DNA from: Janthinobacterium sp. FW305-129
Lineage (GTDB): Bacteria; Pseudomonadota; Gammaproteobacteria; Burkholderiales; Burkholderiaceae_D
Assembly (NCBI RefSeq): GCF_020858115.1
Contig: NZ_JACYMM010000002.1
Span: 496,001 to 560,000, forward strand
Length of the DNA: 64,000 nt
Direction of reading: 5' to 3'
Shown: positions 53,313 to 62,107 of the stretch, piece by piece
Numbering within the stretch: position 1 is the stretch's first letter
How the letters are laid out: each line of letters begins with the position of its first letter
The notes under the pieces: model-generated
Told to the model about the DNA's origin: nothing
Seen by the model: the letters and a program-made list of their open reading frames with translations, nothing else
The model's database searches: none
Position numbers and translations under genes: made by a program

Positions 53313-54674
53313 CTATTCTTTTCCGCTCCCCCGTAGCAACGCCTCCACGGCGCGGCCGATTTGCAGCACCGTATCGTCGGCGCCGGCCAGGCCGCAGATG
53401 CCCAGCCCCACGGGCAGCTCGCCGTCGGCATGGCAAGGCAGCGACAGCGCGCAGCCATCGAGGAAGTTGATCACGCTGGCGTTGCGCAGCACCAGGCCGT
53501 TCGTGGCAAAGAAGGTGGCGTCGTCCGCTTCCAGCGGCGCGACTTCCGGCGCAAGGATAGCCACGCTGGGCATCAGCCAGGCGTCGAACGGCGCCAGACG
53601 CTGCTGCGCGATGGCGATCAGGCGCGCACGCGCGTCGAGCACGTCGATATAGTCCGCTGCGCCCTGCTGCTGGCCGCGGCGGATGCGCGCCGCCACGCGC
53701 TGGTCGTACTGTGCGCCCTTCTCTTCCAGTAACGCCCTGTGCCAGTGCCAGGCTTCCGCTGCCACCAGGCCGCCGCCGCCATTGATACCGGGCAGTTCCA
53801 GCAATTCGGGAAAATCGAACCGTTCCACCAGGGCGCCGGCTTGCCGCAGCTTATCCAGCGCGGCGTCGAAAGCCCGCTGCACCTGCGGCTCCACGTGCGT
53901 GCCGACGTAGTCAAGGGTAAAGCCGAAGCGCAAGCCCTTTAATGCCGATACGCCGTCGGCGACCTCCTTGCCAGACAAGGCAGCGTACAGGATGGCGCAG
54001 CAATCGACACTGTGCGCGATGGGCCCTGCCGAATCGAGGGAGCGCGACAAGGGCACGGCGCCGGCCAGCGACACGGAAGCGGCCGTCGGCTTGAAGCCCG
54101 TCAAGCCGCAAAAGGCGGACGGAATGCGGATCGAGCCGCCCGTATCCGTGCCCAGCGCTCCGGCCGCCATGTCCAGCGCCACCGTCACGGCGCCGCCCGA
54201 GGTGGAGCCGCCCGCCACGCGCGCGCCGTCGTGCGGGTTGCGCGGCGTGCCGTAATGGGGATTCAAGCCCAGACCGGAAAACGCGAATTCGCTCATGTTG
54301 GTGCGCCCCAGCAGAACGGCGCCGGCCGCGCGCAGGCGCGCCACGGCACCAGCATCCACATCGGCGGGCGGCCCGCCGGCCAGCGCCAGCGAGGCGGCGC
54401 TGCTGACCTGCCCCTTGACGTCGAACAGGTCCTTGATCGAAACGGGGATGCCGGCCAGCGGCGAAGGCACCCAGCCGGCGGCGCGCGCCGCATCGCTGGC
54501 GCGGGCCTCGGCCAACGCCTGTTCGCCATCGAGGCTGACATACGCAAAGCCGCCCTGCGCCCGGTGCGCCTCGGCGCGTGCCAGCATCTGCTGTGTCAGT
54601 GCCACGCTGGTGATGCGGCCGGCGACCAGGTCGGCCGCCAGTTCCCTTATCGTCTTCTTGCCAATCACATCCAT
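53313..54674 (-). CDS. Amidase signature family hydrolase
   Basis: A 453-residue amidase with the Ser-cisSer-Lys triad: Lys81 in PVSIKDLFDV, Ser157 in GGSTSGGAV and nucleophile Ser181 in GTDTGGSIRIP. The spacing matches fatty acid amide hydrolase and allophanate hydrolase. It is the last gene of puuD-M20-amidase, 63 bp after the M20 gene, which suggests an amide intermediate of purine or related nitrogen catabolism as substrate. The exact reaction is not known. Confidence 0.88.
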   Translation of the reverse strand: MDVIGKKTIRELAADLVAGRITSVALTQQMLARAEAHRAQGGFAYVSLDGEQALAEARASDAARAAGWVPSPLAGIPVSIKDLFDVKGQVSSAASLALAGGPPADVDAGAVARLRAAGAVLLGRTNMSEFAFSGLGLNPHYGTPRNPHDGARVAGGSTSGGAVTVALDMAAGALGTDTGGSIRIPSAFCGLTGFKPTAASVSLAGAVPLSRSLDSAGPIAHSVDCCAILYAALSGKEVADGVSALKGLRFGFTLDYVGTHVEPQVQRAFDAALDKLRQAGALVERFDFPELLELPGINGGGGLVAAEAWHWHRALLEEKGAQYDQRVAARIRRGQQQGAADYIDVLDARARLIAIAQQRLAPFDAWLMPSVAILAPEVAPLEADDATFFATNGLVLRNASVINFLDGCALSLPCHADGELPVGLGICGLAGADDTVLQIGRAVEALLRGSGKE

Positions 54675-54737
54675 GCTGCCTCCCCGATTTCCCAGGCATG
54701 CATCTTACCGGATGCCAGCGGCATGGTCGCCGCCCAG

Positions 54738-55970
54738 TCAGGCGGCCAGGAAGTCGAGCAGGGTCAGGGCGACGATCTTGCTGGCCTTGCGCAAATCATC
54801 GAGCGCCAGCCGCTCGTCGGCCTTCTTCGCATTCGATTCGGGCACCGTGCGCGGGCCGGCGCCATACAGCACGGCGGGGATGCCCCGCTCGCCATACAGG
54901 CGCGCATCCGCATACAGGGGGGTGCCGACGGCGGGAATCGTTTCGCCAAGGATGGCTTGCGCGTTCTTTTGCAAGCTGCCGACCAGTTGCTCCGAACCGG
55001 GCAAGGGCCGCAGCGCGTGCGACAGCAGCAGGCGGCGGATCTCGACGCGGATGCCCGGCTCGCCGCGCACCGCGTCTTCGATCAGCGCGCGCACCTGCGC
55101 TTCCACCGCCACCGGATCTTCCTCGGGAATCATGCGGCGGTCCATCTTCATGACGACCTTGCCCGGCACCACATTCGTATTCGTGCCGCCATCGATGCGG
55201 CCCACCAGCATGGTGGGCGAGTCGATGCCGGCCACTTTCGATTTGATCTTTTTCAGCTCCGGCAGCTGGCCATAGATGGCGTTCAGGATCTTGTTAGCCG
55301 CCTGTAGCGCATCGTGGCCCGTTTCCGGCATCGAGCCGTGGCCCGACTTGCCGTGCACGGTGATTTCCAGCTGCAGGCAGGCGTTGTGCGCCGTGACGAT
55401 GCCGTAGCTGAAACCGGCGGCGATGACGAAATCGGGCTTCGTCAATTGCTGTTCCAGCAGCCAGCCCGGTCCCAGCAAGCCGCCGAATTCCTCGTCGTAC
55501 GTGAAGTGCAGCTCGAGCTGGCCCTTCAATGGAATGCCCAACGCTTCGAGGGCGCGCGCGGCAAACACATAGGTGGCGAAATCGCCTTTCGACACGGCCG
55601 TCGCGCGGCCATAGATATAGCCGCCGTCGATCTGGCCGCCATATGGCGGATACGTCCAGTTGTCGCCGGGCGGCACCACGTCGCCATGCGCATTCAGGGC
55701 CACCGTCGGCCCGCCTGCCGCATATGGGCGGCGCACGATCAGGTTGGTGATGCTCTGCATGCCGTAGGCTGCCACCTGATCGGCCGGCACGGCGTGCTTT
55801 TCCGCGTTCCAGCCATACGCCTGCAGCAGCTGCGCGACCAGCTCCGCGTGCGGCGCGTTGTTGCCCGGCGGCGTATCCGTCGGCTGCTGCACCACCTGCT
55901 GTAAAAAGGCGATCTCCTCGTCGAAGTGGTCGTCAATCCAGGCCGTGATTTTTTCCGCGTGCGTAGTCAT
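54738..55970 (-). CDS. M20 family metallohydrolase (ArgE/DapE type)
   Basis: A 410-residue dinuclear zinc hydrolase. Zinc and catalytic motifs are VALNAHGDVVPPGDNWTYPPY, the Asp in YGRATAVSKGDFATY, HFTYDEEFGGLLGPGW and the C-terminal His region. The dimerisation domain (about 190-300) begins LEITVHGKSGHGSMPETGHDAL. The start overlaps the puuD stop by 4 bp, indicating coupled translation with urate hydroxylase. The substrate is probably an N-acyl or ureido compound; not determined. Confidence 0.87.
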   Translation of the reverse strand: MTTHAEKITAWIDDHFDEEIAFLQQVVQQPTDTPPGNNAPHAELVAQLLQAYGWNAEKHAVPADQVAAYGMQSITNLIVRRPYAAGGPTVALNAHGDVVPPGDNWTYPPYGGQIDGGYIYGRATAVSKGDFATYVFAARALEALGIPLKGQLELHFTYDEEFGGLLGPGWLLEQQLTKPDFVIAAGFSYGIVTAHNACLQLEITVHGKSGHGSMPETGHDALQAANKILNAIYGQLPELKKIKSKVAGIDSPTMLVGRIDGGTNTNVVPGKVVMKMDRRMIPEEDPVAVEAQVRALIEDAVRGEPGIRVEIRRLLLSHALRPLPGSEQLVGSLQKNAQAILGETIPAVGTPLYADARLYGERGIPAVLYGAGPRTVPESNAKKADERLALDDLRKASKIVALTLLDFLAA

Positions 55971-57193
55971 TTTGCTCCTTGCATGGTCTGTTGCAGCCAG
56001 GCGCCCAGTTCGCTGCGCTCGGCCTCCGTCATATTCGTCAGGTTCCCGATTGGCATGGCCTTCAATTCGATGGCCTGCTTGTAGATTTGCGCCGCGTGCT
56101 GGCGAATCTCCGTTTCATTATCCAGCATCATGCCGGCCGGCGCCGTGGCGAAACCGGCTTGCGTCGGGTGCGCCGAATGGCAGGTGGCGCAGCGCTGGGC
56201 GATGATGGCATGCACGGCCACGAACTGGGCGGCGGGGTCCGCCACGGGCGCGCTGGCCACGGGCGCCTTCGGCGCGATGGCCACGGCCACGCCCACCAGC
56301 AAGGCCACGCCAAGGGCCGGATAGCGCCACTCGACTCTTCCCTTGTGGCGCAGGTTGAAGAAATGTCGGATGAAGACGCCGGCCGCCATGATCAGCGCCA
56401 GCACCAGCCACGCGTGGTCGTTACGGTAAGTCATCGCGTAGTGGTTGCTGATCATGATGAACAGCACAGGCAACGTAAAATAATTGTTATGCACGCTGCG
56501 CTGCTTGGCCTTCATGCCGTGCCTGGGATCGGGCAGCTTGCCGGCGGCCATGGCTTCGACCATTTTGCGCTGGCCGGGAATGATCAGCATCAGCACATTG
56601 GCCACCATGATGGTACCGATCATGGCGCCAACGTGGATATAGGCGGCGCGCCCGCTGAGCAGATGCGTGAGCACATAGGCGGCGCCGACGATCAGCGCGA
56701 ACACCGTCACGCCGAACCACAGCTCATATTGCGCCAGTTTTGACCTGCACAGCAGGTCGTACACGGTCCAGCCGATGACGAGAGTGGCGATGCCGATGCC
56801 GACGGCCTGGCCGCTGGAGATATCGGCCACGGCCTTGTCGATCATCATGGCCTGCGCATTGAAGTAGTAGGCAATCGTCAAGAGCGCAAAGCCGGACAGC
56901 CAGGTCGAATACGCTTCCCACTTGAACCAGTGCAGCTCCTTCGGCAGTTCGGCCGGCGCCACCAGGTATTTTTGCGGGTTGTAGAAACCGCCGCCATGCA
57001 CGGCCCACAATTCTCCCGACACGCCCTTCTTCGCCAGCTCGGAGCCGGGCGCGGGCGGGCGGATCGAGTTGTCGAGCCAGACGAAATAAAAGGAAGCACC
57101 GATCCAGGCGATGCCCGTGATGACGTGCAGCCAGCGGACGATCAGGTTCAGCCACTCAAGGCCATACGGAATCAGGTAGGCAAATACTTCCAT
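55967..57193 (-). CDS. puuD: Urate hydroxylase PuuD with C-terminal cytochrome c domain
   Basis: A 408-residue inner-membrane enzyme that oxidises urate to 5-hydroxyisourate and passes electrons to the respiratory chain. The N-terminal urate oxidase domain has about eight helices, beginning LIVRWLHVITGIAWIGASFYFVWLDNSI. The C-terminal heme c domain has CATCH (Cys335, Cys338, His339) and a distal Met in KAMPIGNLTNMT. The length fits the PuuD family. It is first in the operon and divergent from a LysR regulator. Confidence 0.94.
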   Translation of the reverse strand: MEVFAYLIPYGLEWLNLIVRWLHVITGIAWIGASFYFVWLDNSIRPPAPGSELAKKGVSGELWAVHGGGFYNPQKYLVAPAELPKELHWFKWEAYSTWLSGFALLTIAYYFNAQAMMIDKAVADISSGQAVGIGIATLVIGWTVYDLLCRSKLAQYELWFGVTVFALIVGAAYVLTHLLSGRAAYIHVGAMIGTIMVANVLMLIIPGQRKMVEAMAAGKLPDPRHGMKAKQRSVHNNYFTLPVLFIMISNHYAMTYRNDHAWLVLALIMAAGVFIRHFFNLRHKGRVEWRYPALGVALLVGVAVAIAPKAPVASAPVADPAAQFVAVHAIIAQRCATCHSAHPTQAGFATAPAGMMLDNETEIRQHAAQIYKQAIELKAMPIGNLTNMTEAERSELGAWLQQTMQGAK

Positions 57194-57273
57194 AAATTTC
57201 CTCTAGTCAGACCGAACCCATATTCGTGCCAATCTACACAAGATAAACGGATTTACCGCTCATCACATGAAAA

Positions 57274-57305
57274 ATATCGTATATTTGACATATTCAAATC
57301 GATAT
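57274..57305. promoter_or_regulatory. Nested palindrome between puuD and the LysR gene
   Basis: ATATCG (57274-57279) and CGATAT (57300-57305) enclose ATTTGA-N5-TCAAAT (57283-57299). The AT-rich, T-N11-A-like symmetrical site in a divergent region is typical of a LysR operator controlling both genes. Confidence 0.6.
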
Positions 57306-57324
57306 ACAACAGAGGCGCCGCCAC

Positions 57325-58263
57325 ATGTCCAGCCTGCCGCAACACCTCGACCTGCACCTGATCCGCATCCTTTACCTGCTGCTGGTGGAAAAGAATGTCT
57401 CGCGCGTGGCGCTGAAACTCAATCAGCCGCAGCCCTCGATTTCCGCCTCCCTGCGCAAACTGCGCGAATTGACGGGCGACCCGCTGCTCGTGCGCGGCGC
57501 GCGCGGCATGGTGCCCACGCAGCATGGCGAAAGCCTGCTCAATCCGGCCAAGCGCATCCTCGACCAGACGGAAAGCCTGTTTATCAAGAAGACGCCGTTC
57601 GTGGCGCAGGAGGAGGCGCGCACCTTCCATATCGCTGCGCCCGACTACCTGGACAGCCAGTTCCTGCCCAATGTGGTGGCCCTGCTGCGCCGCGGTTCGC
57701 CGAAAAGCCGCGTTGTGCTGCATAGCCTGGGACCGGGCATCGATCATATCCGGCAATTGTCCGACGGGGGCCTGGACCTGGTCATCGCCAACTGGGACGA
57801 GCCGCCCGCGCACCTGCACATCTCGAAGTTGTTCGAAGATCCCATCGTCTGCGCCATGCATGCGGAAAACGCCTATGCGCGGCGCACGGCCAGCGACGCC
57901 ATGACGCTCGATGACTATCTGAGCCTGCCGCACGTGGCGCCGTCGCAGATGATGCCGGGCTACCACGGCGTGATCGATTCCTTCCTCGAACGGCAAAACC
58001 TGCAGCGCAACGTGGTGGTGGAATCGGCGTATTTCGGCCTGATCCCCTACATGCTGACGCAGACGGACCTGGTGCTCACCACGGGCCGCCAGTTCATGCG
58101 CTTCTATGAAAAGACCCTGCCGCTGAAAACGTATACCGTGCCCTTGAAATTCCCGCCCATGCGCTTTTACCAGCTGTGGCACCAGCGCGTGCACCAGGCG
58201 CCCGAACACAAATGGCTGCGCGACCAGGTCAGCGCAGCAGCCAAGGCGCTGGTGCAGCGATAG
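57325..58263 (+). CDS. LysR-family regulator, likely of urate catabolism
   Basis: A 312-residue regulator. The HTH is LIRILYLLLVEKNVSRVALKLNQPQPSISASLRKLRELTGDPLLVRG, in the style of NodD/LinR-like members with QPQPSIS in the recognition helix. The effector domain follows (about 95-300). It lies between puuD (divergent) and uraD-allC (same strand, 73 bp downstream), so it is the natural regulator of both. The effector, perhaps urate or a ring-opened product, is inferred. Confidence 0.87.
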   Translation: MSSLPQHLDLHLIRILYLLLVEKNVSRVALKLNQPQPSISASLRKLRELTGDPLLVRGARGMVPTQHGESLLNPAKRILDQTESLFIKKTPFVAQEEARTFHIAAPDYLDSQFLPNVVALLRRGSPKSRVVLHSLGPGIDHIRQLSDGGLDLVIANWDEPPAHLHISKLFEDPIVCAMHAENAYARRTASDAMTLDDYLSLPHVAPSQMMPGYHGVIDSFLERQNLQRNVVVESAYFGLIPYMLTQTDLVLTTGRQFMRFYEKTLPLKTYTVPLKFPPMRFYQLWHQRVHQAPEHKWLRDQVSAAAKALVQR

Positions 58264-58336
58264 CCGCTATCAGCGCGCGCATATAATGGAGGCAGGAACG
58301 GGGCGCTATCATCACCGCTTGCATGATCGGAAAACC

Positions 58337-60094
58337 ATGACCACCCTTTCAGACCTGAACGCCGGCAGCCAGGCCGATTTTATCGCGCACCTGCATGGCA
58401 TCTACGAACACTCGCCATGGATCGCCCAGCGCGCGGCCGCCGCCCGGCCGTTTGCCAGCCTGACGGCCCTCAAGACGGAGCTGCAGCGCGTGCTGGCGCA
58501 AGCCTCGCCCGAAGAGCAGCTGGGCCTCATCCGCGCCCATCCCGAGCTGGCCGGCAAGGCCGCCATCGCGGGCCAACTGACGGCGGAATCGACGCGCGAA
58601 CAGGCCAAGTCCGGCCTGAACCTGTGCAGCCCCGAGGAATTTGCCACCCTGCAGCGCCTCAACAGCGAATACAACGCCAAGTTCGGCTTTCCCTTCATCC
58701 TGGCCGTCAAGGGTCCGACGGGCGAGGGCCTGACGCGCCAGGACATCATCGCCACGTTTGCGCGGCGCCTGAAAAACCGGCGCGCCGATGAACTGGCCGA
58801 ATCGCTGCGGCAGATCAAACGCATCGCCGAACTGCGCCTGAACGACCTGTTCGACGTGCGCCTGGATTTCGGCCCCGCCATCATGCAGCAGGCGGAAACG
58901 CTGGCCGGCTGGAGCGACAGCGATTACAACCTGACCTGCGCTTACCTGACGCCGGCGCACCGCAAAACGGCCGCGCAGCTGGCCGACTGGATGCGGGACG
59001 CGGGCATGCAGGTGCACATCGACGCCGTCGGCAATGTCGTCGGACGCTACCTGTCCGACGCGCAGGGTGCGAAGACCCTGATGACGGGATCGCACTACGA
59101 CACCGTGCGCAACGGCGGCAAGTACGATGGCCGGCTGGGCATCGTACTGCCGATCGCCGTCGTGCGCCACCTGCATGAGCGGGGCGAAAAGCTGCCGTTT
59201 CATTTCGAGGTCGTCGGCTTCGCCGAAGAAGAAGGCGTGCGCTTCAAGAGCACGTTTTTGGGCAGCACGGCCGTCACGGGCAAGTTCGACGTGTCGCTGC
59301 TGGAGCAGTTGGATGCGGACGGCGTGAGCATGCGCGACGCGCTGGCCGCCGCCGGCCACGAGGCGAGCGCCATCGGCGCCATCGCGCGCGACCCCGCCGA
59401 CTTGCTCGGCTATGTGGAAGTGCACATCGAACAGGGTCCCGTGCTGCTCGAGCGCGACTTGCCGCTGGGCATCGTCACGGCGATCGCCGGCAGCTCGCGC
59501 TACCTGGTCAGTCTTGGGGGCGTGGCCAGCCATGCGGGCACCACGCCCATGACCATGCGCAAGGATGCGGCCAGCGCGGCCGCGGAAATCATTCTGCTGA
59601 TGGAACGGCGCTGCAGCCAGGGCGAAGCGCTGGTGGGCACCGTGGGCCAGCTGCAGGTGCCCAACGGCTCCGTCAACGTGATCGCCGGCGCCTGCACCCT
59701 GTCGCTCGATATCCGCGCGGCCGTTGATGCCGTGCGCCAGGCTGCCGTCGACGATATTTTGGATGGCATCGCCGCCATCTGCGCGCGGCGCCAGATCGAC
59801 TACCAGCTGGAACTGCTGCTGTCGGCGCGCGCGGCGCCGTGCGCACCGTGGCTGATGGCACAGCTGGCGCAAGCCGTGGCATCCGTCGGCATCGCACCGT
59901 ACGCGCTGCTGTCGGGCGCCGGCCACGACGCCATGGCCATGGCCGCCATCACGGACGTGGCCATGCTGTTTACCCGCTGCGGCAATGGCGGCATCAGCCA
60001 CAATCCGCTGGAAACCATGACGGCCGACGACGCCGACATCGCGGCGCGCGCGCTGCTGGCGTTTTTGCGCAACTTCCAGAAGAAACACACGTAA
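58337..60094 (+). CDS. Fused OHCU decarboxylase and allantoate amidohydrolase
   Basis: A 585-residue bifunctional protein. Residues 1-165 are UraD, which decarboxylates 2-oxo-4-hydroxy-4-carboxy-5-ureidoimidazoline to S-allantoin: catalytic His68 in IRAHPELAGKAA and the YNAKFGFPFILAVKG motif. Residues 175-585 are AllC of the M20 family: metal ligands in TGSHYDTVRNGGKYDGRLG, GFAEEEGVRF and VHIEQGPVL, and SHAGTTPM. One chain thus holds non-adjacent steps, with allantoinase needed between them. The start at 58337 has GGAAA upstream. Confidence 0.93.
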   Translation: MTTLSDLNAGSQADFIAHLHGIYEHSPWIAQRAAAARPFASLTALKTELQRVLAQASPEEQLGLIRAHPELAGKAAIAGQLTAESTREQAKSGLNLCSPEEFATLQRLNSEYNAKFGFPFILAVKGPTGEGLTRQDIIATFARRLKNRRADELAESLRQIKRIAELRLNDLFDVRLDFGPAIMQQAETLAGWSDSDYNLTCAYLTPAHRKTAAQLADWMRDAGMQVHIDAVGNVVGRYLSDAQGAKTLMTGSHYDTVRNGGKYDGRLGIVLPIAVVRHLHERGEKLPFHFEVVGFAEEEGVRFKSTFLGSTAVTGKFDVSLLEQLDADGVSMRDALAAAGHEASAIGAIARDPADLLGYVEVHIEQGPVLLERDLPLGIVTAIAGSSRYLVSLGGVASHAGTTPMTMRKDAASAAAEIILLMERRCSQGEALVGTVGQLQVPNGSVNVIAGACTLSLDIRAAVDAVRQAAVDDILDGIAAICARRQIDYQLELLLSARAAPCAPWLMAQLAQAVASVGIAPYALLSGAGHDAMAMAAITDVAMLFTRCGNGGISHNPLETMTADDADIAARALLAFLRNFQKKHT

Positions 60095-60307
60095 CAGGAA
60101 GAGAGTGGTGGAACCCGGACAGGCGCCGCGCCAGGGATGCGGCCGGGAAGGCAGCCAGGCCGGTACATGCTGGTATAAGGCGTACGTTGTGCAGCAGCAA
60201 CGAACTACTAAGGCAGCCACCTCGATCCACGGAAAGATGCGTGCTTGGCTGGAACCGGGTCCGTTGCAAACCACCACATTATGATACTTTTCACAGGCTG
60301 AAACATG

Positions 60308-61648
60308 CTATGGCTGGCAGTGAAAAGACATCCGTATATATGGAACCATGCCTTCGGAGAGTTGCCCGCTATTTACGGCAGACGGCGGCTGATGATCACC
60401 AACCACATAAGCTTCGGTACAGCCTAGCTCAGCACTGGCACTTAATGTATCGACCAAAAATCCAATCGCATTGCGTGCTACCAACTGTGAATCACCAATC
60501 TTCTCCATATCTTGGAAATATTGGACAGATGCATCGGGCATGCCCGATGCAATGGGTTCATGGCTGGACAACGAAAGCATGTACAAAAAAGCCTTGTCTT
60601 GCTGGCGTATCAAATCCACACCAAAATTAATCATATCTTCGTCACAAACACCACGAAATGGCCCCGGACAAGTTCTCAGCTTACTCAGCTCAGGCTGGAA
60701 ATATGCGTGCTCGATGCCCAGGCTTTTCCAGACGGAATCGCGGGCATAAAACATTTTTTGATAACCATGTACGCCAAAAACCTCATACCCTTTAGTTTTC
60801 ATGTAGGCAGGAGCACAAGCATCAGCCATTGCTGAGAAATTGGTACTTGCATCAAACTGAATGTATTCGGAACACAACTCACGAATCTCGCCTTGCATCG
60901 TCGAACCATGATAATCAGTAAATCCAGTCTTCAGCACTTTCACGCCGCGACTCTTCAGCTTCTTTTCGACGGCCACCAACGAACCATGGCTTTCTCCCCA
61001 TGACTCCACGATCATCAAAACCATTTTTGCGGGCATTGAACTTTCACTTTTCACATGATTCAAAAAGGTCGGTTCGCTGGTTTTCCCCAAAGAATTCTGT
61101 TTATTTAAAAAACTATCACTGATCAGCGTTTTAATTGCAAACGGTGACGGTGTGACAATTCTATTGCGGATTTCACTTACGCCAACATCCAGCACCAGCA
61201 GTACACCTTTTAGCGATATCAGGAAAATACCAATAAAAAATACAATGCGCCTGAATCCCAACGAAGTTTTCCGATAAACATCGGAAGACAGGAAGAAAAA
61301 CATTATCAAAAAAAACAAGAAACAGATTATTAATATCGGCGCTGGAGAATTCCCCAAAACAGTGAACAAGTAAAATTCATATGAACTGGGTCGAATATTC
61401 CAATTTGACAATATGGAAACCAAGAAGATGAAAATCCATAAAAACTTAATTAAAAAGGAAACCCATCCCTTGAAACGTTTTTCCATATACGGAAAAAACA
61501 ATGGCTCGATGCAGATATATATACGACCAAATGCAAAGCTCCAGATTAAGCTGGGCAATAACATCCATAAAAAACAGCGCACATATGTGAATTTTTCAGA
61601 ATAATTTAAAAATAGCGGTTTTTCTTGTAGCGTAAAAATTGAACTCAT
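60308..61648 (-). CDS. Membrane-anchored sulfatase-like phosphotransferase, AT-rich
   Basis: A 446-residue protein. Five hydrophobic helices fill residues 25-165, then an extracytoplasmic alkaline-phosphatase/sulfatase fold begins with MVLMIVESWGESHGSL. The likely nucleophile Thr is in DYHGSTMQGEIRELCS, and the late metal motif is YVVGDHQPPS; this layout is that of LtaS, OpgB and phosphoethanolamine transferases. The gene is strikingly AT-rich, with codon use (many ATT, TTT, AAA) unlike every neighbour, a sign of transfer. No neighbouring glycan genes name its substrate. There is no clear ribosome site at the ATG. Confidence 0.82.
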   Translation of the reverse strand: MSSIFTLQEKPLFLNYSEKFTYVRCFLWMLLPSLIWSFAFGRIYICIEPLFFPYMEKRFKGWVSFLIKFLWIFIFLVSILSNWNIRPSSYEFYLFTVLGNSPAPILIICFLFFLIMFFFLSSDVYRKTSLGFRRIVFFIGIFLISLKGVLLVLDVGVSEIRNRIVTPSPFAIKTLISDSFLNKQNSLGKTSEPTFLNHVKSESSMPAKMVLMIVESWGESHGSLVAVEKKLKSRGVKVLKTGFTDYHGSTMQGEIRELCSEYIQFDASTNFSAMADACAPAYMKTKGYEVFGVHGYQKMFYARDSVWKSLGIEHAYFQPELSKLRTCPGPFRGVCDEDMINFGVDLIRQQDKAFLYMLSLSSHEPIASGMPDASVQYFQDMEKIGDSQLVARNAIGFLVDTLSASAELGCTEAYVVGDHQPPSAVNSGQLSEGMVPYIRMSFHCQP

Positions 61649-62107
61649 GGGTAAGCAATACTAAAGATGGCATCTTGTCATAGCAAGAAAGACACAGGAA
61701 AGCCATGACATTGGCTCGGTGATTTTTAATTATTTTTTTTGGGCAACAATTGTAACATGCTTGTCATAATTGGTTCCTCACCATACCCGGAACAGAAAAA
61801 TACGCATAGTGAAAATTTAAAAACATCGTTTTTTGAACTGCAATTTTCTCATGATTTCTTGACACTCTGACTGCATGTCAAGTGATAGATGAAGGAAAGA
61901 CAGATACAAAAAACCTGACGCGAAAGTCGACGGATGGATGCAAGATACGCTCTCGCAACACTTGGCATCGAGACGAAATATCTGCTGTCAGGTGCGAGAA
62001 AAGTGGCAGGGATTTGGGACGTCTTACGCGGCGAGGCAGCTGGGCAGCTGATGTCCGCCAGAGACCTGGAAGCAGGCGGCAAGCGGGCCGCCTGGTGATT
62101 TTTTTGG
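61649..62107. other. Partly AT-rich intergenic region
   Basis: About 460 bp between the sulfatase-like gene and the carbamoyl amidohydrolase. The left half shares the AT-rich composition of the sulfatase gene; the right half returns to high GC. It holds an inverted repeat CTTGACA-N11-TGTCAAG (61858-61882) that includes a perfect -35 hexamer with TGATAG 18 bases downstream, but no supported gene follows. No repeats or insertion-sequence ends were found. Confidence 0.5.
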
